Positions 19,067 to 27,760 of a stretch of DNA of 64,000 bases are shown in pieces. Within the stretch, counting starts at the first letter, position 1. Each line of letters begins with the position of its first letter. The DNA comes from Prochlorococcus marinus str. MIT 9107. GTDB taxonomy: Bacteria; Cyanobacteriota; Cyanobacteriia; PCC-6307; Cyanobiaceae. The notes beneath the pieces are model-generated. The model had not been told where the DNA came from. It did not search any database and saw only the letters and a list, made by a program, of their open reading frames with translations. Where the stretch lies: assembly GCF_000759855.1 (NCBI RefSeq), contig NZ_JNAI01000008.1, positions 1 through 64,000 of the forward strand, given 5' to 3'. A program made the translations under genes and the position numbers.

Positions 19067-19537
19067 TTGCCAATAGCTAATAGAAGAAATCCAGATCAAT
19101 TAAAAAATTGTCTTGATAATTTCAAAAAATCATGGGGGGACTTAGATAAACTTTCTAAAATCAACGAAAACTGGAAGGAGTTAATAGGTTTGGAACTATT
19201 TCAAGAATGCAAACCATTAAATATTGAAAAAAAAATACTTACTATTGCAGTAAATCATCCACAGTGGCGCCAAGCTTTAATCTACAACAAGCATAAATTA
19301 AAAGAGAGAATTGAGAAAATTGGAATAAATTTGAATGAAATAAAAATAATACAAAATTATGAACTTAAAAATAAAAATATTAAAGCTACTAATGCAAAGA
19401 TAGTTTGGGCTAAGCATCCAAGCAGAATCCATGAAAATAATATAAAGGTTTGTACTCTCTGTAATTCTCCAACTCCTGAGGGTGAAATCAAAAGGTGGGG
19501 AAAGTGTTCTTTTTGTTGGAGAAAAATAAATAACTAA
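19067..19537 (+). CDS. DUF721/DciA-like protein with C-terminal Zn-ribbon
   Basis: The protein contains a DciA/DUF721-type KH-like core (LKNCLDNFKKSWGDL, NWKELIGLELFQEC, LTIAVNHPQWRQAL) followed by a C-terminal CTLC...CSFCW four-cysteine zinc-binding motif. In many bacteria DciA loads the replicative helicase; the zinc-ribbon extension is what picocyanobacterial entries describe as possibly RNA-binding. The start is uncertain: no ATG is available. I prefer the TTG at 19067 (residues PIANRRNPDQ following), but the frame is open back to a TTG at 19007, which would add a 20-residue hydrophobic, lysine-rich leader. Confidence 0.75.
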   Translation: MPIANRRNPDQLKNCLDNFKKSWGDLDKLSKINENWKELIGLELFQECKPLNIEKKILTIAVNHPQWRQALIYNKHKLKERIEKIGINLNEIKIIQNYELKNKNIKATNAKIVWAKHPSRIHENNIKVCTLCNSPTPEGEIKRWGKCSFCWRKINN

Positions 19538-19542
19538 ATTCT

Positions 19543-20244
19543 TTATTTAGCTAAAATTAGTATCCCCATTTGCCCTCCCAAAATAGTTCTATATTCAGCT
19601 TTTTTAAATCCAACTTTCTTAGCAATTCTTATAAGCTCATTTTTCTTTGGAAAATTTCTAATACTTTTTTCAATATACGCGTACTCTGGACTTAAATTAA
19701 AAAGGCGCGCAATAGTCTCTACTATAAGGCTCAAGTATAATTTCTGAAAAATATTAGATAAAGAATTTTTTGTTGAGTGATTAAAGTCCAGAAATCCCGC
19801 CCTTCCTTTATCCTTCAAAAGATAAAAAACTTTTTTTATTCCTTCTTCAACATTATTCAAGTTTCTTAATCCATAAGACATGCAAATCCCATCAAAATTT
19901 TTTGAATAATCATTAATTTCTAAAATATCTTTAATTTCCCACTTAATAAATTTATTTTTTTTTAACTCTGATTTTTTCTTTGCAATATTTAGGATATTCT
20001 TGGCACTATCAATACCAGTAATTGAGCCCTTTGGACTCACTCTCTCAGATATTAAGAATGCTAAGTCTCCAGTTCCGCAACACAAATCAGCCCAATCTTC
20101 ACCATTTAAAGGTTGCAATAAATTAACTAATTTCCTTTTCCATGATTTATGCAGTCCAAAACTCAATAAATTATTTAAAAAATCATATTTATAAGATATT
20201 TTATTAAATATATTTTTGACTTCGATAGTTTTTGTGAATTTCAT
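19543..20244 (-). CDS. menG: Demethylnaphthoquinone/quinone C-methyltransferase (UbiE/MenG)
   Basis: A 233-residue SAM-dependent methyltransferase of the UbiE/COQ5 family. The conserved N-terminal NKISYKYDFLNNLLSFGLHKSWKRK is split here only by normal residues, motif I is ADLCCGTGDLAF at about residues 52-63, and DGICMSYGLRNL and GRAGFLDFNHS follow. In cyanobacteria this enzyme performs the last methylation of phylloquinone for photosystem I, so the menG role is inferred from the lineage. It is convergent with the DciA-like gene (5 bases between stops). Confidence 0.92.
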   Translation of the reverse strand: MKFTKTIEVKNIFNKISYKYDFLNNLLSFGLHKSWKRKLVNLLQPLNGEDWADLCCGTGDLAFLISERVSPKGSITGIDSAKNILNIAKKKSELKKNKFIKWEIKDILEINDYSKNFDGICMSYGLRNLNNVEEGIKKVFYLLKDKGRAGFLDFNHSTKNSLSNIFQKLYLSLIVETIARLFNLSPEYAYIEKSIRNFPKKNELIRIAKKVGFKKAEYRTILGGQMGILILAK

Positions 20245-20288
20245 TTTTAAATTTTAAAGTACTTTCTTTTTGGGATAAATTTAAATTT

Positions 20289-21059
20289 TTATTCATATGG
20301 TCTAATTGGAAGTTTTTTTTCGAGGAGGAAAGTTTTTATTGCTTTTATAGTAAGTTTCTTATCATGAAGTAATGAAGCTAAAAGTGCTGCTGATGCCCTG
20401 CCTTCTTTGAAAACATCATAGATATCTTCTAGAGAGCCTGCTCCTCCGGAAGCAATTACAGGAATGTTAACAATATTGGCAACAGATTCAGTCAGATTTA
20501 AATCATATCCATTCTGAGTTCCATCACCATCCATTGAAGTTAGCAATATTTCCCCCGCGCCTAATTCCTCAACTTTCCTTGCCCAACTTAGTACATCTAT
20601 TCCAGTATTTTCCCGACCTCCCTTTACATATACCTCCCATTCATCCAACTTATTAACTTTTCTTCTAGCATCAATTGCTATCACGATGCATTGAGTACCA
20701 AATTCTCTAGAACTTTTAGAAATTAAATCAGGATTTCTAACTGCTGATGAATTCAAACTCACTTTATCTGCTCCTGCTCTTAAAAGATCATTAATAGAAG
20801 AAACAGAATCTATACCTCCACCTACCGTAAAAGGGATTTTAACTGATTTTGCTGTTCTTGAAACAAGGTCAACTAATGTATTCCTATTTTCCACACTCGC
20901 TCTAATATCTAAAAATACTAATTCATCTGCGCCTTCATCAGAATACAGACAAGCCAATTCAACAGGATCACCTGAGTCTCTCAAGTTAACAAAATTTACA
21001 CCTTTAACCACTCTGCCATTGGCGACATCTAAACAAGGAATTAAACGAAGAGCTACCAT
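20289..21059 (-). CDS. hisF: Imidazole glycerol phosphate synthase subunit HisF
   Basis: A 256-residue TIM-barrel cyclase that makes imidazole glycerol phosphate and AICAR from PRFAR with ammonia from HisH. The catalytic Asp residues are in [14 protein letters not shown] (residue 10-11 region) and IAIDARR (near 130). Phosphate-binding loops TVGGGIDS and IASGGAGS are intact. HisH is not in the neighbourhood, as is usual in these genomes where histidine genes are scattered. Upstream lies the divergent small DUF2862 gene. Confidence 0.97.
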   Translation of the reverse strand: MVALRLIPCLDVANGRVVKGVNFVNLRDSGDPVELACLYSDEGADELVFLDIRASVENRNTLVDLVSRTAKSVKIPFTVGGGIDSVSSINDLLRAGADKVSLNSSAVRNPDLISKSSREFGTQCIVIAIDARRKVNKLDEWEVYVKGGRENTGIDVLSWARKVEELGAGEILLTSMDGDGTQNGYDLNLTESVANIVNIPVIASGGAGSLEDIYDVFKEGRASAALLASLLHDKKLTIKAIKTFLLEKKLPIRPYE

Positions 21060-21118
21060 TTTAGTAAAAATTGTCCAAATGCTGTTAATCTTGCATAATA
21101 GCTTCCATTTTACCTCTT

Positions 21119-21343
21119 ATGGCTGACGCAAAATTATTACCCAAAATCGGTAGTAAAATTAAAATTAACATTAACAAAGTAAAAGATAGACTACCAGCGA
21201 AATTAATTGATCAAATATCCTCTAATCCTAAAGCCGTAATAACAGGCTATAAAATGACAGACGGCAGGAGTATTGGAATCACCGCAAAATTTCAGAATGG
21301 TGAGCAAAACTGGTTTTTTCCAGAAGAAATTGAGAAAGGTTAA
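21119..21343 (+). CDS. Small conserved cyanobacterial protein, DUF2862-like
   Basis: A 74-residue protein without membrane segments or signal. It contains a beta-rich core (GSKIKININKVKDRLPAKL, VITGYKMTDGRSIGI) and ends NWFFPEEIE, a pattern of a family restricted to cyanobacteria and plastid lineages (DUF2862). It lies 8 bases before chlG on the same strand, which is suggestive of co-expression with chlorophyll synthesis, but its role is not known. Confidence 0.8.
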   Translation: MADAKLLPKIGSKIKININKVKDRLPAKLIDQISSNPKAVITGYKMTDGRSIGITAKFQNGEQNWFFPEEIEKG

Positions 21344-21351
21344 AGAGTAAA

Positions 21352-22299
21352 GTGAATGATCCAAAACAACTATTAGGAATTAAGGGTGCCTCTGAAACTT
21401 CAAGTATCTGGAAACTTCGTATACAGTTAATGAAGCCAATTACATGGATCCCTTTGATATGGGGTGTTATTTGTGGTGCAGCTGCAAGTGGAAATTTTGA
21501 ATGGACATTTAGTAATGTTTTAGCTTCATTAGCATGCATGTTAATGAGTGGGCCACTTCTAGCTGGTTATACACAAACCATAAATGATTTTTTTGATAAA
21601 GAAATTGATGCAATTAACGAACCAAATAGACCAATTCCTTCTGGAAAAATTTCAATTAAAGATGTAAAAATTCAAATCTGGGTATTACTTATTGCAGGCT
21701 TAATAGTTGCTTTTCTATTGGATTTATATGCTAAACATATCTTTCCCTCGTTATTACTTTTAGCCTTAGGAGGATCTTTTGTTAGTTATATATATTCTGC
21801 TCCACCTCTTAAATTAAAACAAAATGGTTGGCTTGGAAATTATGCATTAGGTGCATCATATATAGCTTTACCTTGGTGGGCCGGACAAGCCTTGTTTGGG
21901 AAATTAACTATTGTGACGGCATTACTAACACTTGCTTATAGCCTCTCTGGACTTGGTATAGCTGTTATTAATGATTTCAAAAGCGTTGAAGGAGACTCAA
22001 AGCTAGGCTTAAATTCTTTACCAGTAGTATTTGGAATCAAAAATGCAAGTAGAATAAGTGCAGGACTGATTGACATTTTTCAATTAGCCATGGTTGTAGT
22101 ATTAGTCATTATTGGTCAACATTTAGCCTCTGTAATTTTAGTTTTATTGGTAATTCCACAAATTACATTTCAAGATATGTGGTTACTCAGAGATCCCCTA
22201 AAGTTTGATGTCAAATATCAGGCGAGTGCCCAACCGTTCCTCATCACTGGGATGTTAGTTACAGCATTAGCAATAGGACATAGTTTTCTAGTTGCTTAA
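21352..22299 (+). CDS. chlG: Chlorophyll synthase
   Basis: A 315-residue UbiA-family prenyltransferase that esterifies chlorophyllide with phytyl or geranylgeranyl diphosphate, in the thylakoid or plasma membrane. The first Asp-rich motif NDFFDKEIDAINEPNRPIPSG region lies at about residues 79-98 and the second, NDFKSVEGD, near 207. About eight or nine hydrophobic helices are visible. The start is GTG at 21352, 8 bases after the preceding small gene. It overlaps or abuts the following penicillin-binding protein gene. Confidence 0.96.
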   Translation: MNDPKQLLGIKGASETSSIWKLRIQLMKPITWIPLIWGVICGAAASGNFEWTFSNVLASLACMLMSGPLLAGYTQTINDFFDKEIDAINEPNRPIPSGKISIKDVKIQIWVLLIAGLIVAFLLDLYAKHIFPSLLLLALGGSFVSYIYSAPPLKLKQNGWLGNYALGASYIALPWWAGQALFGKLTIVTALLTLAYSLSGLGIAVINDFKSVEGDSKLGLNSLPVVFGIKNASRISAGLIDIFQLAMVVVLVIIGQHLASVILVLLVIPQITFQDMWLLRDPLKFDVKYQASAQPFLITGMLVTALAIGHSFLVA

Positions 22300-22300
22300 A

Positions 22301-24070
22301 GTGCAAAAGATAAAATCAAACTATTGTTTTTTGGTAATTCCAATATTAATTTTTTCTGGATTATCTTTTTATATTATTAATCTAATAATTACCACTTTAA
22401 AATTTGATCCATCTAAAAATAAAACTTCATCCACACCAACATATTCTTATGTAATAACATCTTCAGACGATAAGTTAATAAGCAAATTAAGCCGTAAATT
22501 TGAAATAAGCAATAGTAAACACAAAGTTCCCATTATTCTTAAACATTCTTTTATATCATCAGAAGATAAAAGATTTTATAAACATAATGGAATAGATTTA
22601 ATAAGTATTTTTCGTGCCCTTTTTCAAAATATTAGAAGTGGTTATGTTAAAGAGGGAGGAAGTACAATTACTCAACAAGTTGCCAGATTACTTTTTCTAA
22701 ATAATGATTTAAGTTTTCAAAGAAAAATAAAAGAACTATTTATATCTCTAATACTTGAATTTAGATATGACAAAAATCAAATTTTAAAATTATATTTAAA
22801 TAATATTTATTTAGGCTCAGGAGCATATGGGGTTAACGAGGCTTCTAAAGTTTATTTTGGAAAACTTATAGAAGAATTGACCTTATCTGAGATTGCATTA
22901 ATTGCAGGATTAGCTCCAGCCCCATCAATTTATTCCCCTTATCAAAATATAGAAATAGCTATTAAAAATAGAAATAAAGTTCTTGAATCAATGTATCTTG
23001 ATGGATATATATCTCTTGCGAATAAGAATGAGGCTATTAGAGAGAAAATAAACTTAAATTATCAAACCTCTGATAATTTTTTAAATGATAAATTGCTAAT
23101 AAATTTTATTCTTGAGGAAACAGAAAAAAGAATTAAAAATAAAAACGATTTTAAGTTTTTAAGAATTAAATCTTCGATTAATAGAACTTGGCAAGAAACT
23201 GCACAAACAATTTCAAGATATGTTGATCCCAAAGAAATTGAATTTTCATTGTTATCAATAGAATCAAACACTGGGCTAATCAGGACAATGGTAAGCAGCA
23301 AAAATCCTTCAGTAAATGAATTTAATAGAGTAACTTCATCTGTAAGACCTTTAGGTTCTACTTTTAAAATAATTCCTTATGCTGCGGCCATTATAAAAGG
23401 TACAAAATTAAGCGATAAATATGAAGACTTACCAACATGCTGGAAAAGTTATTGCCCAAAAAATTTTGCAGAAGAATATAAAGGTAGAATATCTCTTGTC
23501 GAATCATTTAAAAGTTCATCCAATATCGTTCCAATATCAATAACAAAAAATATCGGCTTAAAAAATATTATTAATCTAGCAAATTCATTCGGTCTAGGTT
23601 ATTCGCACGAGTTTGAAGAATTTCCATCATTAGCTATTGGATCCTTCGGAGATAATCTTTTAAACATTACAAATGCATATTCTGCAATAAATAATAATGG
23701 AAGGATTCATAGCCCAAGCATCTTAGAAAAAATAGAATCATTTAATAAGCAATCTATTTGGGAAAACAAATTTATTTCAAAGAAAATTTTAGATTTAAAA
23801 GTAGCTAAGAAAGTGAATAAACTACTTGAAAAATCAGTAAGAGAAGGCACCTCTAAAGCAGCTTTTATAGAGGGAAAGAAAATTTATGGGAAAACAGGAA
23901 CCTCTGATAAAAATAAAGATCTTTGGTTTATCGGTTCACTTTATAATCTTACAACAGGTATCTGGATAGGCTATGACGATAATAAAGAATCTCAATTATC
24001 AAGTGGAAATGCAGCTTATTTATGGAAGAAATTTATAGCTGAAATTTATAAAATCCCAATTAAAAAATAA
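22301..24070 (+). CDS. Class A penicillin-binding protein (glycosyltransferase/transpeptidase)
   Basis: A ~589-residue bifunctional peptidoglycan polymerase. One N-terminal membrane anchor lies at about residues 10-30. The GT51 domain shows SSEDKRFYKHNGID with the catalytic Glu, GGSTITQQVARLLF, and RKIKELFISLILE. The transpeptidase domain has the active-site STFK tetrad, the SSN triad and KTGTSD, so both activities look intact. It is short for a PBP1 enzyme. The start is either GTG at 22301, just after the chlG stop, or a TTG at 22292 that overlaps chlG; I chose the GTG. Confidence 0.93.
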   Translation: MQKIKSNYCFLVIPILIFSGLSFYIINLIITTLKFDPSKNKTSSTPTYSYVITSSDDKLISKLSRKFEISNSKHKVPIILKHSFISSEDKRFYKHNGIDLISIFRALFQNIRSGYVKEGGSTITQQVARLLFLNNDLSFQRKIKELFISLILEFRYDKNQILKLYLNNIYLGSGAYGVNEASKVYFGKLIEELTLSEIALIAGLAPAPSIYSPYQNIEIAIKNRNKVLESMYLDGYISLANKNEAIREKINLNYQTSDNFLNDKLLINFILEETEKRIKNKNDFKFLRIKSSINRTWQETAQTISRYVDPKEIEFSLLSIESNTGLIRTMVSSKNPSVNEFNRVTSSVRPLGSTFKIIPYAAAIIKGTKLSDKYEDLPTCWKSYCPKNFAEEYKGRISLVESFKSSSNIVPISITKNIGLKNIINLANSFGLGYSHEFEEFPSLAIGSFGDNLLNITNAYSAINNNGRIHSPSILEKIESFNKQSIWENKFISKKILDLKVAKKVNKLLEKSVREGTSKAAFIEGKKIYGKTGTSDKNKDLWFIGSLYNLTTGIWIGYDDNKESQLSSGNAAYLWKKFIAEIYKIPIKK

Positions 24071-24079
24071 ATTTTATTT

Positions 24080-25396
24080 TTAAGATTGATAAGAAATTTT
24101 TGCTGCATAAAATCCATCACCAGCATAATCTAAACTAGGGTAAATTTGTTTTTGGCTAATCAATTTTGTTTCTTTATTTTTCTCAATAAATCTTTCAACT
24201 AATAGATTATTTTCATCAGGACAAATAGTGCAAGTTGAATAAACTAAAATTCCATCTTTTTTCAAAAGAGGAAAAATACATTCTAATAGTTTTTCCTGCA
24301 ATAAAGTTAAGTCGTTGATTTTTTCCTTACTCAATGACCAGCGAGCATCAGGATTTCTGGCGAGAGTTCCAATGCCAGAACAGGGAGCATCTAACAAAAT
24401 CTTATCAAAATAAGAGACAAACTTAGGATTGAATTTAATCAAACTCGTTGCATCAGCCTTAAGGGTAGTTACAGAATTTAAATTTAACCTATCTAAATTA
24501 GATTGGAGTATTTTTAATCTTTTTTCTGATCTATCTACAGCCAGTATTTCAGAATTATCATTTGCTAATTCAGCTAAGTGCGTAGACTTAATTCCTGGCG
24601 CTGCACAAGCATCTAAAATCTTTTCACCTTCTTTTGGATTTAAAAGAGTTGCCACCCACTGCGAAGATCTATCTTGTATTGTCCAAAGTCCATCACAAAA
24701 TCCTGGTAAGTTTTTAATAGATCTTGGATTAGATTTTAAAGTAATTCCATTATTTAAATCCTTAATAATTTCTGCATCAATTTTATTTTCATGAAGTACT
24801 TTCAAAAATTTATCTAAATCAGTTTTTAGTGGATTAATTCTCAAATCAATTGAAGGTTTTTTATTAAATGCCTTAACTATATTTTCACTCTTGCTATTGC
24901 CTAACCATTTATAAAGATCATTTACAAGCCATAATGGCAATGACTCAAGATATGAAATTCTTTCTTTTTTATCAGAAGATAATTTTGGAAAAATTTCATG
25001 TTTTAAGTTTCTAGATGCATTCCTCAATATCGCATTAACAGTTCCTGCTAAACCCTTTAAATCTGTTTTTTTAGCTACTTCTACAGTGGTTGAAATAGCT
25101 GCAGGAAATGGAATTTTATCCATTTTTAATAGTTGATATAAACCTATATGTAAAAGCCATCTTAATTTTGGAGGCTGCTTTTTATGAGTTATTTTTGATG
25201 TATGATCCACCCAAAGATCAAGAAATTTTCTATACCTTATACATCCAAAAGACAATTCAGTAATAAAAGCAATATCAAGAGAATTAAATTTATAATTTTT
25301 TAAAACCTTATCAAGCGCATGATCAGAAAAATCACCAGAACTAACTTTTAATAAAATTTCCCAAGCTGCTTTCCTTTGTAAATATCCAATGCTCAA
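24080..25396 (-). CDS. rsmB: 16S rRNA m5C methyltransferase RsmB (Sun)
   Basis: A 438-residue protein. The N-terminal NusB-like helical domain (residues 1-~135) is followed by the Nol1/Nop2/Sun methyltransferase domain: DACAAPGIKSTHLAEL is the SAM-binding motif, LLDAPCSGIGTLARNPDARW carries the PCS motif, and VYSTCTICPDENN carries the catalytic TCT cysteine. It methylates C967 (E. coli numbering) of 16S rRNA. It lies at the end of a minus-strand run that includes two small genes and the photolyase-like locus. Confidence 0.95.
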   Translation of the reverse strand: MSIGYLQRKAAWEILLKVSSGDFSDHALDKVLKNYKFNSLDIAFITELSFGCIRYRKFLDLWVDHTSKITHKKQPPKLRWLLHIGLYQLLKMDKIPFPAAISTTVEVAKKTDLKGLAGTVNAILRNASRNLKHEIFPKLSSDKKERISYLESLPLWLVNDLYKWLGNSKSENIVKAFNKKPSIDLRINPLKTDLDKFLKVLHENKIDAEIIKDLNNGITLKSNPRSIKNLPGFCDGLWTIQDRSSQWVATLLNPKEGEKILDACAAPGIKSTHLAELANDNSEILAVDRSEKRLKILQSNLDRLNLNSVTTLKADATSLIKFNPKFVSYFDKILLDAPCSGIGTLARNPDARWSLSKEKINDLTLLQEKLLECIFPLLKKDGILVYSTCTICPDENNLLVERFIEKNKETKLISQKQIYPSLDYAGDGFYAAKISYQS

Positions 25397-25447
25397 AATA
25401 TAAATTTATTTTTAAAGATAACTTTAATATACTAAAAATTTAAAAAT

Positions 25448-25591
25448 TTAAACTACTTTTTCAATTGAGGAATTGAACCAAATAAAACCTAAGATAGAGA
25501 TAAGTGTTAGATTAAATCCCAAGAAAAGAAAGATATTTAAAGAATGAATTCTTTCCCTAAAAAATAATTTTTTCTCTTCTTGATACTTCAT
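25448..25591 (-). CDS. 47-residue single-span membrane peptide
   Basis: An ATG at 25591 opens a 47-codon frame ending with TAA at 25448. The product has a charged N-terminus (KYQEEKKLFFRERIH) and one hydrophobic span of about 22 residues (NIFLFLGFNLTLISILGFIWF), ending SSIEKVV, so a single-pass membrane peptide with the N-terminus inside. It fills a gap 51 bases upstream of rsmB on the same strand. No clear ribosome-binding site is seen. It is a prediction from composition and position only; I do not recognise a family. Confidence 0.5.
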   Translation of the reverse strand: MKYQEEKKLFFRERIHSLNIFLFLGFNLTLISILGFIWFNSSIEKVV

Positions 25592-25610
25592 TAATAAAAT
25601 AAAAACTTAA

Positions 25611-25790
25611 TCAGGAATATAAGCGGCAACCTATATTTATAGATCCTGCATCAAGCATTCTTCCTAGCTTAATGGCTACAGATTCCTCTAACCTTGTGAA
25701 ATTAGATTGATGGGCTGTTATCCAATCTAATTCAGAAAAAGTAATAATACCAGTCGAATTACTTTTCAAAAAAAGTATTCCAATATTCAT
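25611..25790 (-). CDS. 59-residue conserved-looking small protein
   Basis: An ATG at 25790 opens a 59-codon frame to a TGA at 25611. The product is soluble, with a mixed strand/helix pattern: GIITFSELDWITAHQ, then a helix with FTRLEESVAIKLGRML, then DAGSINIGCRLYS. This ordered, non-low-complexity sequence and its close packing with neighbours argue for a real gene. It lies 20 bases from the membrane peptide gene and 106 bases after the photolyase-like locus. It resembles a small cyanobacterial family of unknown role that I cannot name. Confidence 0.7.
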   Translation of the reverse strand: MNIGILFLKSNSTGIITFSELDWITAHQSNFTRLEESVAIKLGRMLDAGSINIGCRLYS

Positions 25791-25895
25791 TTTTAAAATT
25801 GAATTTTATATAAACTATCACTGTTTTGTAATATTTCGTAATAATATAATATTCTTTTAATTTTTCAAAAACAACTTTAGGGTATTACTTTTAAT

Positions 25896-27387
25896 TTATT
25901 GAATATCTCTTAAAAATTTATCGGCTGTTTTTAAGTGATTATTTAATTTTTCCTCTGACATTTTATCTAGATTTCTCGTTAACATTGCCAGACGATATTG
26001 CTTTCTAAAAAAGCTTTCATTATCTTTAATAAATTTCCAAAATAAGCCATCCCATATTTCACACCATGGGCCACTTTTAAAATTAGACATTTTTTTTACA
26101 TAATTTGAGCTTGATATATATGGTTTTGTTGAAAAGATACCACCATCACTAAACTGACTCATTCCGTAAACATTTGGTACCATAACCCAATCATAGGAAT
26201 CAATAAACATTTCCATAAACCATTTATAAACTTGATTGGGGTGAATTCTACATAGCAGCATAAAGTTACCAATAATCATTAACCTCTCAATATGTTGACA
26301 ATAACCATATTTAATAATGTTTTTTATAACAACGTCTACTGGCTCAATTCCTGAATTACCTTGATAGAAAGATTCTGGAATTGGCTTATCTTCAAAATTC
26401 CAAAAATTACTGTTTCGCATCTTTGTTCCATACTTTTTATAGACGAGGCAAATAAATTCTCTCCATCCAATAATTTGACGAATAAAACCCTCTAAAGAGT
26501 TAATAGGAACATTATTATTTTTTGCAAAAAGTAATGCTTTATTTACTACTACATCTGGAGTTAACAAGCCGCTATTTAGAAGAGGAGAAAGTAAGCTATG
26601 CCATAAAAAAGAATTTTCTCTAGAAATAGCATCCTCATAATCTCCAAATAAGAAAAATCTATGTTTAAAAAAATCATTTAACCATTTATCTGCCTCCTCA
26701 AAATTAGTTGGATATAAAAAGTTATTACTTTCTCCCATAAACTCAATATCAAAATTGGCTAATGAACTTTCTGCATTAACTACAAATTTATTTTTTTGTA
26801 ATTTAGGTGTATCAGGTATGTATATTTTTTTTGGTAATTTTTTTCTGTTCATTTCATCGAAACTCCATTTACCACCTTCAGGTGTATCATCCGATTTAAC
26901 TAATATCTTTTGGCTTTTTCTTTGATTCTCATAAAAATCTCCCCATAAGAGGTTTTTTTGTATTTGTTGCAAATAACTCTTTTAAATCTTCACTGCTCAT
27001 AAACATAGGAGAAGGCAAAATATTTAAAGCTAAATTATTACTTTCAACAAAATTATTAATCCTCTTCATTATTAAAAAATCATGAGGGTCAATGAGATTT
27101 ATTTTCTGATATTTATCTTTAATAAATTCCGATAAGTAGTCAACTGTAGAAATATTATTCTTGTTTTCGATATATAAAACTTTAAAGCCAGATATTTCTA
27201 AATATTTTTTATAAGCGAGCATAGATGCTCTATGAAAAACTAACTTATTTTTATGGTTAATTAATTTATGAAATTTATCATTTCCAAAAAATAATGAGTC
27301 TTCCAAAATCAAAATTTCACAATTTATTTTTAAGATTGGGCTTTCTCTAAAAAGTTGATTCGGGAAAATAATTGATAATTGTTTCAT
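25896..27387 (-). pseudogene. Photolyase/cryptochrome-like flavoprotein (COG3046 type), +1 frameshifted
   Basis: Two overlapping frames together make one ~495-residue deoxyribodipyrimidine photolyase-related protein. The N-terminal frame (from ATG 27387) covers residues 1-~148 (start QLSIIFPNQLF, ending NTKKPLMG), then stops at TGA 26929. The downstream frame resumes exactly with GDFYENQRKSQ and GGKWSFDEMNRKKLP and continues to the family's C-terminus (VYGMSQFSDGGIFSTKPY, GPWCEIWDGLFWKF). Removing one G from the GGGG run (complement of 26941-26944) restores KKPLMGDFYENQR. No other defect is seen, so this is either a recent mutation or a sequencing error. The family is FAD-binding; its DNA-repair substrate is not established here. 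Confidence 0.85.
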
Positions 27388-27515
27388 CTTTGCGGCTTCT
27401 TTTTACTGCATCTTTTTGAACAGTAGATAACATCATCCCAAAAGTTTTTCCATTTTTTACGCCACTCGAATGGCCTATTGCAGACAGGACAAGTTTAAGT
27501 AGAAAGATTTTTCAA
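27384..27515 (-). pseudogene. DUF2256 zinc-motif protein interrupted by a nonsense codon
   Basis: The minus strand encodes [15 protein letters not shown] followed by [15 protein letters not shown], the complete core of the short DUF2256 family with four paired cysteines. In the same frame upstream come six plausible first codons from a TTG at 27515 (LKNLST) and then TAA at 27495-27497, where the family normally continues with Lys-Thr-Cys. No start codon exists after that TAA until past the first Cys pair. The stop overlaps the start of the photolyase-like gene by 3 bases. DUF2256 genes commonly neighbour photolyase/cryptochrome genes, so context supports the identification. Confidence 0.75.
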
Positions 27516-27518
27516 AAT

Positions 27519-27755
27519 TTATAATTTTCTTTTATGAGTAGATTTAAATCTAGTTGAATTTTTAAGCGCCATATGTTTTGTATTTCTTCCCAAAACTCTC
27601 TTTCTCCAGACTTTGAAGGATTTAGGTTTAAGATTTTGACGCATAATTATTATCGCATCTTCCTCTTTTAAACCAAATTGATACTCGATAGCTTCAAAGG
27701 GTGTTCTATCTTCCCAACACATTTCTATTATTCTATCGATATCGATATTTTCCAT
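27519..27755 (-). CDS. TIGR03643 (DUF2805) family small protein
   Basis: A 78-residue basic protein. The N-terminal part DIDRIIEMCWEDRTPFEAIEYQFGL looks like a helix-turn-helix-type segment and is followed by MRQNLKPKSFKVWRKRVLGR, the family's conserved core. The C-terminus is Lys/Arg-rich. The gene lies 3 bases from the DUF2256 remnant and 5 bases from the DUF393 gene, all on one strand. Members of this family are often found next to photolyase/cryptochrome-like genes; its biochemical role is unknown. Confidence 0.82.
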   Translation of the reverse strand: MENIDIDRIIEMCWEDRTPFEAIEYQFGLKEEDAIIIMRQNLKPKSFKVWRKRVLGRNTKHMALKNSTRFKSTHKRKL

Positions 27756-27760
27756 GTTTA

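Noticed and set aside
26929-26972. TTG at 26972 as a separate gene start for the C-terminal photolyase-like half
   Set aside because: The two halves match one protein across a single-base shift, and a gene starting there would lack the N-terminal domain; a frameshift is the simpler reading.
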